This document shows positions 19,301 to 21,128 of a DNA stretch of 21,128 nucleotides, one piece after another (positions within the stretch are counted from its first letter, which is position 1; each line of letters starts with the position of its first letter). Source of the DNA: Phoronis ovalis (taxonomy: Eukaryota > Phoronida > Phoronidae); NCBI GenBank assembly GCA_028565635.1, contig JAOXYB010052278.1, forward strand, positions 4,996 through 26,123, given 5' to 3'. Both the position numbers and the translations under genes were made by a program. A model generated the notes under the pieces. It was given only the letters and a program-made list of their open reading frames with translations. It had not been told where the DNA came from and did not search any database.

Positions 19301-19305
19301 AATGA
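10346..19305 (+). CDS. SPTLC2: Serine palmitoyltransferase, long-chain base subunit 2 type, complete split gene
   Basis: This is the catalytic PLP-dependent subunit of serine palmitoyltransferase. With SPTLC1 it condenses L-serine and acyl-CoA to 3-ketosphinganine at the ER membrane, the committed step of sphingolipid synthesis. Exons are 10346-10388, 10595-10701, 12293-12457, 12978-13132, 13720-13865, 14572-14696, 15624-15717, 16120-16225, 16924-17143, 17573-17835 (or 17573-17699 plus 17903-18038), 18651-18780 and 19207-19305: 550 residues against about 562 in human. All junctions are GT..AG with consistent phases. An N-terminal membrane segment (about residues 66-82) precedes an alpha-oxoamine synthase fold. 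ELNHASL carries a PLP-stacking His (258), LDEAHS the cofactor Asp (339), and GTFTKSFG the Schiff-base Lys (374). [10 protein letters not shown] is intact. SPTLC3 is a vertebrate-type paralog, so SPTLC2/3 ancestry is equally possible. The first exon and start are least sure: Met at 10600 gives 534 residues. Confidence 0.97.
10595..10701 (+). CDS. SPTLC2: SPTLC2 exon 2, with alternative start at 10600
   Basis: From the ATG at 10600 (G at -3 and +4) it encodes [20 protein letters not shown] and continues to IRKIRKE, ending at donor GAG|gtatgt in phase 0, which matches exon 3. The Gly/Asn-rich low-complexity composition is typical of the poorly conserved SPTLC2 N-terminus. An in-frame ATG also occurs at 10558. 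The exon is supported by position, frame and donor rather than by homology. Confidence 0.75.
11192..11674. mobile_element. MITE-like element with long terminal inverted repeats
   Basis: The arm at about 11192-11310 is repeated in inverted form at about 11571-11674. Both begin with GGGCTGGTGC near the outer edge, and share the blocks ATATAAAACGAATAAAA, AAATATATTTCC, and CTTCTGTCATTCACACTTAT on the inner side. The left arm has about 16 extra bases. The roughly 260-bp centre has no open frame of note, so it would be a non-autonomous element. No convincing target-site duplication is visible. It lies in SPTLC2 intron 2 (10702-12292). Confidence 0.75.
11702..12085 (+). repeat. Diverged direct repeat, about 115 bp, copies 262 bp apart
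   Basis: The copies at about 11702-11815 and 11964-12082 share, in the same order, ACTTTAATAT, CTGGATGTT.CAGAC, GA.CAGGA..GATACA, and a stretch around TGCTGTAGCAG or TGCTATGGCAG followed by CCT. They are clearly related but diverged, perhaps two copies of an old repeat family just downstream of the inverted-repeat element. Confidence 0.5.
12293..12457 (+). CDS. SPTLC2: SPTLC2 exon 3: conserved FEETP motif and membrane segment
   Basis: This 165-nt exon is in phase 0 at both ends (ctatttcag|ACT, GAG|gtaaca). It encodes [20 protein letters not shown] and then [15 protein letters not shown]. Human SPTLC2 has [32 protein letters not shown] here. The hydrophobic run LLIAII...LVLFGF is the N-terminal membrane-associated helix. 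Confidence 0.96.
12978..13132 (+). CDS. SPTLC2: SPTLC2 exon 4
   Basis: This 155-nt exon lies between ctttcag|GGG and TTTGA|gtaagt, phase 0 in and phase 2 out. It encodes [20 protein letters not shown] followed by [18 protein letters not shown], aligning with human [35 protein letters not shown] 12-bp minisatellite begins five bases past the donor. Confidence 0.97.
13138..13197 (+). repeat. 12-bp minisatellite, five copies, beside a splice donor
   Basis: GTAGTCTTTACC is repeated five times without change, starting five bases after the exon-4 donor GA|gtaagt (13132/13133). The perfect copies point to recent expansion. On the minus strand it reads as a KDYG peptide repeat, which I regard as chance. 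Confidence 0.95.
13497..13529 (+). repeat. Intronic hairpin with perfect 12-bp stem
   Basis: ATAAGTTACATT and AATGTAACTTAT are perfect inverted complements around a 9-nt loop, in the intron between SPTLC2 exons 4 and 5. The stem is too short for a typical miRNA precursor. No role can be given. Confidence 0.7.
13720..13865 (+). CDS. SPTLC2: SPTLC2 exon 5
   Basis: This 146-nt exon lies between tctttttag|ATTTAC and GAATTAG|gtaggc, phase 2 in and phase 1 out. It encodes [20 protein letters not shown], then EEYGxGVCSTR-type sequence ([15 protein letters not shown]). [11 protein letters not shown] and GVCSTR are core alpha-oxoamine synthase motifs of the SPTLC2 class. Confidence 0.97.
14572..14696 (+). 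CDS. SPTLC2: SPTLC2 exon 6
   Basis: This 125-nt exon lies between cacttgtag|GTTCG and GGGAAG|gtacgt, phase 1 in and phase 0 out. It encodes [20 protein letters not shown] and then [22 protein letters not shown]. Human has [17 protein letters not shown] at this place. It includes the glycine-rich turn near the cofactor phosphate. Confidence 0.97.
15624..15717 (+). CDS. SPTLC2: SPTLC2 exon 7, carrying the PLP-stacking histidine
   Basis: This 94-nt exon lies between tttttgtag|GGTTG and CATAACA|gtaagt, phase 0 in and phase 1 out. It encodes [20 protein letters not shown] followed by [11 protein letters not shown]. The His of DELNHASL (residue 258) stacks on the PLP ring in this enzyme family. 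Confidence 0.96.
16120..16225 (+). CDS. SPTLC2: SPTLC2 exon 8
   Basis: This 106-nt exon lies between tgtttgtag|ATATG and TACAG|gtaact, phase 1 in and phase 2 out. It encodes [20 protein letters not shown] and then [16 protein letters not shown]. It aligns residue by residue with human [36 protein letters not shown]. Confidence 0.97.
16924..17143 (+). CDS. SPTLC2: SPTLC2 exon 9: catalytic core with PLP lysine
   Basis: This 220-nt exon lies between cttacag|CATGG and TCGAGA|gtatgt, phase 2 in and phase 0 out. It holds [20 protein letters not shown] (cofactor Asp339 and conserved His342) and [18 protein letters not shown] with the Schiff-base Lys374. Positions equivalent to human V359 and G382, both altered in HSAN1, keep the normal residue. 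This is the best conserved exon in the window. Confidence 0.98.
17573..17835 (+). CDS. SPTLC2: SPTLC2 exon 10 with alternative version A
   Basis: This 263-nt exon lies between tcttctag|GAATTA and GTCAG|gtatgc, phase 0 in and phase 2 out. The common part (17573-17699) encodes [20 protein letters not shown], then [23 protein letters not shown]. Version A (17700-17835) encodes [20 protein letters not shown] and then [24 protein letters not shown]. An internal AAG|GTCAGA at 17699/17700 can act as a donor to join version B at 17903 in the same phase. If unspliced at its end, the frame stops at 17858-17860. Confidence 0.95.
17700..18038 (+). repeat. Tandem duplication of a 136-nt coding segment
   Basis: The units are 17700-17835 and 17903-18038, separated by 67 nt. 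By hand alignment I count 39 mismatches in 136 and no gaps. Similarity covers the flanking AG before each unit and the gtatgc after each, so both splice-site contexts were duplicated with the coding part. Confidence 0.93.
17903..18038 (+). CDS. SPTLC2: SPTLC2 alternative exon 10 version B (tandem duplicate)
   Basis: This 136-nt exon has its own acceptor (attgcttttgcag) and donor AATCAG|gtatgc, phase 1 in and phase 2 out. It encodes [20 protein letters not shown] and then [24 protein letters not shown]. It is identical in length and phase to 17700-17835 and about 71% identical in DNA, with many third-position changes, so both copies look selected as protein. Human SPTLC2 at this place (QQLAENTRYF, GFIIYGNEDSPVVP, MPAKI) shares features with each. 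It is not a pseudogene: no stop, no indel, intact splice sites. Confidence 0.9.
18039..18650 (+). other. SPTLC2 intron after the duplicated exon
   Basis: This 612-nt intron, like 18781-19206 after exon 11, shows no further copy of the duplicated 136-nt segment and no other coding exon. The array therefore has exactly two members. Confidence 0.75.
18651..18780 (+). CDS. SPTLC2: SPTLC2 exon 11
   Basis: This 130-nt exon lies between actttgtag|TGCTTT and GATCAA|gtaagt, phase 2 in and phase 0 out. It encodes [20 protein letters not shown], then [47 protein letters not shown] matches human almost exactly, including the residue equivalent to human I504. Confidence 0.98.
19207..19305 (+). CDS. SPTLC2: SPTLC2 terminal exon with stop codon
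   Basis: The acceptor is tttttatag|GCACTG. The exon encodes [20 protein letters not shown] and then [12 protein letters not shown], with TGA at 19303-19305. It aligns with human ALKEIDEVGDLLQLKYSRH. The tail is shorter than in human and basic rather than ending in the acidic vertebrate segment. Confidence 0.97.
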   Translation, partial: ALEIINEVGDMVRIKYSKHKICKKLKDGKKDQ

Positions 19306-19852
19306 TGTGTTGTTACGTCTCTATCGCATGTTGTTTGTTATTGCCAATATAGCTTTAATTTTACCAAATATGCCAGTGGATGCAGTTTAATATGTGGATC
19401 CCTGACTACGATTAAAAGCTAGTGGCACATCTCTTCTTTATTACCCAATTGGACCAGGGTAATACGCTCGCCATGTTCTAAATATTGGTAATACAACCGA
19501 ATGAACGAGAATTGTATACACGGTTGTAAAACCACAGAACTAGTTTTAATTTACAAATGCAGTCTGTGATACCTTATACAGCCTGGTGTAAGATACAAGA
19601 TTAAATATTATACAGTGTGCAAGTGTTTGCATTTCGTCACCAAATTAGCACGAACTGAAGCACACTTGCTATTAAACTTCATTGGATGAACCAATGATGT
19701 CAGCAGCAGTCTGAATATGGTAGGAAATATGCAGAAAGTAATCCAGATAGAAGAAATGAAAACTTTACAGTATATTGCAAAGTAGGATTCACCAGGACTT
19801 TAGATTTTATCAGCATAGCAATGCAACAGATATTTGTTTTCGATACTAGTAT

Positions 19853-19879
19853 GCAATATATATATATATTATATATATA
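19853..19879. repeat. AT dinucleotide tract, near-palindromic
   Basis: A run of (AT)n interrupted by TTA near its middle, in the SPTLC2 3' UTR. It is a simple microsatellite able to fold on itself. Confidence 0.85.
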
Positions 19880-20180
19880 AACTGTAGTTTTATGTGTCCA
19901 AATGTACAGAATCAAATGTATAAAAGGAGATACTTTCAGATATCACTGAGTCTGTGATAGTACATTGCGAGCGAGCAATCGTATACTGGGTATGTAAAAC
20001 TCAGTCGCCTTATTTTAGCAACAGTAAGTTTTTTCTCTTACTGGATACTCTCATACTTGGTAACAACTAATGACTCTAGTGTTCCCTTATAGCAGACATC
20101 TTGAAACTAAACCAGTACAGGCCTGCAAAGTTCTCCAGCCAGGGTAATCTTACAAAATGTGTGTTAACACAGTATATGAA

Positions 20181-20186
20181 AATAAA
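20181..20186 (+). terminator. Candidate SPTLC2 polyadenylation signal
   Basis: This is the first canonical AATAAA I see after the SPTLC2 stop codon, and would give a 3' UTR of about 900 nt. Variant ATTAAA hexamers at 19411, 19600 and 19671 are alternatives for shorter forms. Confidence 0.4.
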
Positions 20187-21000
20187 TCAATTTTATTTTA
20201 GCATCAATAAGCCTGTTGGTTTACTGAACTCGCAAAAGGTCCGGTAGCTAGTTATACAGGTCAGGTTTAGCAGAGAAGCTAATACTGGGAAAAAGTTCCT
20301 GACTGTATGTTAACTTGGCAAACATGCCGTACCCCCTGACAAAGTATAAGTAGTATATAATTATTACAGTTTTGCTACAATGGTATAAATAATTCTGAAG
20401 CCTGTCTTCTGTGTTTTTTGGTACTTCCAAAGTCACGTGAAGTGAAACGCGTAAAGGCACCCAAATTTGCATCTCATCTATTCTGATATGAATAGCCACT
20501 GATAGATTGGATTTTCGTTATCCAACAACTTATCAAGATTCCATAGGCTAGTCATGACCAATATAAATTTCACGTCATTCTGAACTGCAAGAAACTACCT
20601 ACGACATGCAATCAAATTTTTTCTATCATTGCGAGCTGTAACAGTATATAAATTGTACAAAACTTTTGATCATGAAATTGTAGTGTGTAGTGTGAGGTAA
20701 CAAAGTTTCTATGTGCATAAAGCTTCTTATTGATTTGAACTATGTGCTTGTGTGTGCTATCATATTTAATTGTTGGTGTTCTTTTCTTCTCTCGTGGACT
20801 TCTGTTGTAAACTTGGCTTCCAAGTCCGAGCAGTGTAACAGACAGTCAGTGCATTTCTCTATTGATCAGCTTTTTATATTGAAAAGTAGTAGAAGCAAAG
20901 AGATAGAACTGTGTAATTGTCCATATAACTTGCCAAATTAAGTATACATTATTTCTGTTGTATATAGTTAATTATAATTTTTTATGGAATTTTATTATTG

Positions 21001-21031
21001 CTGCTTAATCCTATGAAATAGGATATAGCAG
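21001..21031 (+). repeat. Stem-loop of 31 nt
   Basis: ATCCTAT and ATAGGAT pair around a GAA loop, and the outer CTGCT and AGCAG pair after a two-base mismatch. No T-tract or gene context assigns a role. Confidence 0.6.
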
Positions 21032-21128
21032 CCTTGTTTTTGCCCTTGACGTGACAGTTTGTAATATGGTTTTAAGTGTATAATATTGAATGATTTACCT
21101 TTTGTAGCTAATAATAACTGTTTCACAA

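Larger units (their letters stand above)
19306..21128 (+). other. SPTLC2 3' UTR and unassigned flank
   Basis: The first roughly 900 nt are probably 3' UTR (AT tract, AATAAA at 20181). From about 20200 to the window end I see no gene I can support; short open frames on both strands lack recognisable motifs. Confidence 0.5.

Noticed and set aside
20711-20941. Plus-strand 76-codon frame near the right edge
   Set aside because: Hydrophobic, AT-driven composition with no motif or splice support.
1-21128. CRISPR arrays, bacterial operons, tRNA or rRNA genes, viral sequence
   Set aside because: No regularly spaced repeats, cloverleaf, rRNA blocks or viral protein motifs were recognised on either strand.

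Overview
The window is metazoan nuclear DNA, most likely from an invertebrate. It has AT-rich non-coding sequence (about two thirds A+T by eye), GT..AG introns of about 0.2-1.6 kb plus one of 6.3 kb, no operons, and two split genes whose proteins resemble their vertebrate counterparts closely. I cannot name the phylum from sequence alone.

Layout. (1) 1-1160: probable 3' flank or 3' UTR of a minus-strand gene, with a 31-bp tandem repeat and an 18-bp perfect palindrome. (2) 1161-10213, minus strand: a complete reticulon gene (ER membrane-curving protein). It has a 331-nt first exon for an acidic, Pro/Ser/Thr-rich N-terminus, a 6.3-kb intron, then the reticulon homology domain on exons of 208, 139, 70 and 106 nt and a tentative short terminal exon. 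(3) 10214-10345: a 132-bp interval between two divergent start codons, in effect a compact bidirectional promoter. (4) 10346-19305, plus strand: a complete serine palmitoyltransferase long-chain base subunit gene of SPTLC2 type. My model has 12 coding exons and about 550 residues, with PLP lysine, LDEAHS motif and C-terminus all present. (5) 19306-21128: SPTLC2 3' UTR and unassigned flank.

The most striking feature is inside SPTLC2. A 136-nt coding segment (17700-17835) is followed, after a 67-nt gap, by a second 136-nt version (17903-18038). The two are about 71% identical in DNA and 73% in protein. Both have the same reading phases and the same gtatgc donor, and the second has its own 3' splice site. 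Using either copy keeps the frame through to the stop codon; using both, or neither, breaks it. This looks like a mutually exclusive exon pair that lets one gene make two versions of the catalytic SPT subunit. The first copy is continuous with its upstream exon and begins at an internal AG|GT, which fits intron birth by tandem duplication of an AGGT-containing coding segment.

Both genes encode ER-membrane proteins: reticulon shapes ER tubules, and SPTLC2 with SPTLC1 catalyses the first step of sphingolipid synthesis there. Sharing one short promoter suggests co-expression. That is inference. The SPTLC2 introns also hold a roughly 480-bp inverted-repeat element (MITE-like), a diverged direct repeat, a 12-bp minisatellite that starts five bases past a splice donor, and a 12-bp-stem hairpin. 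No tRNA, rRNA, CRISPR or viral sequence was recognised.
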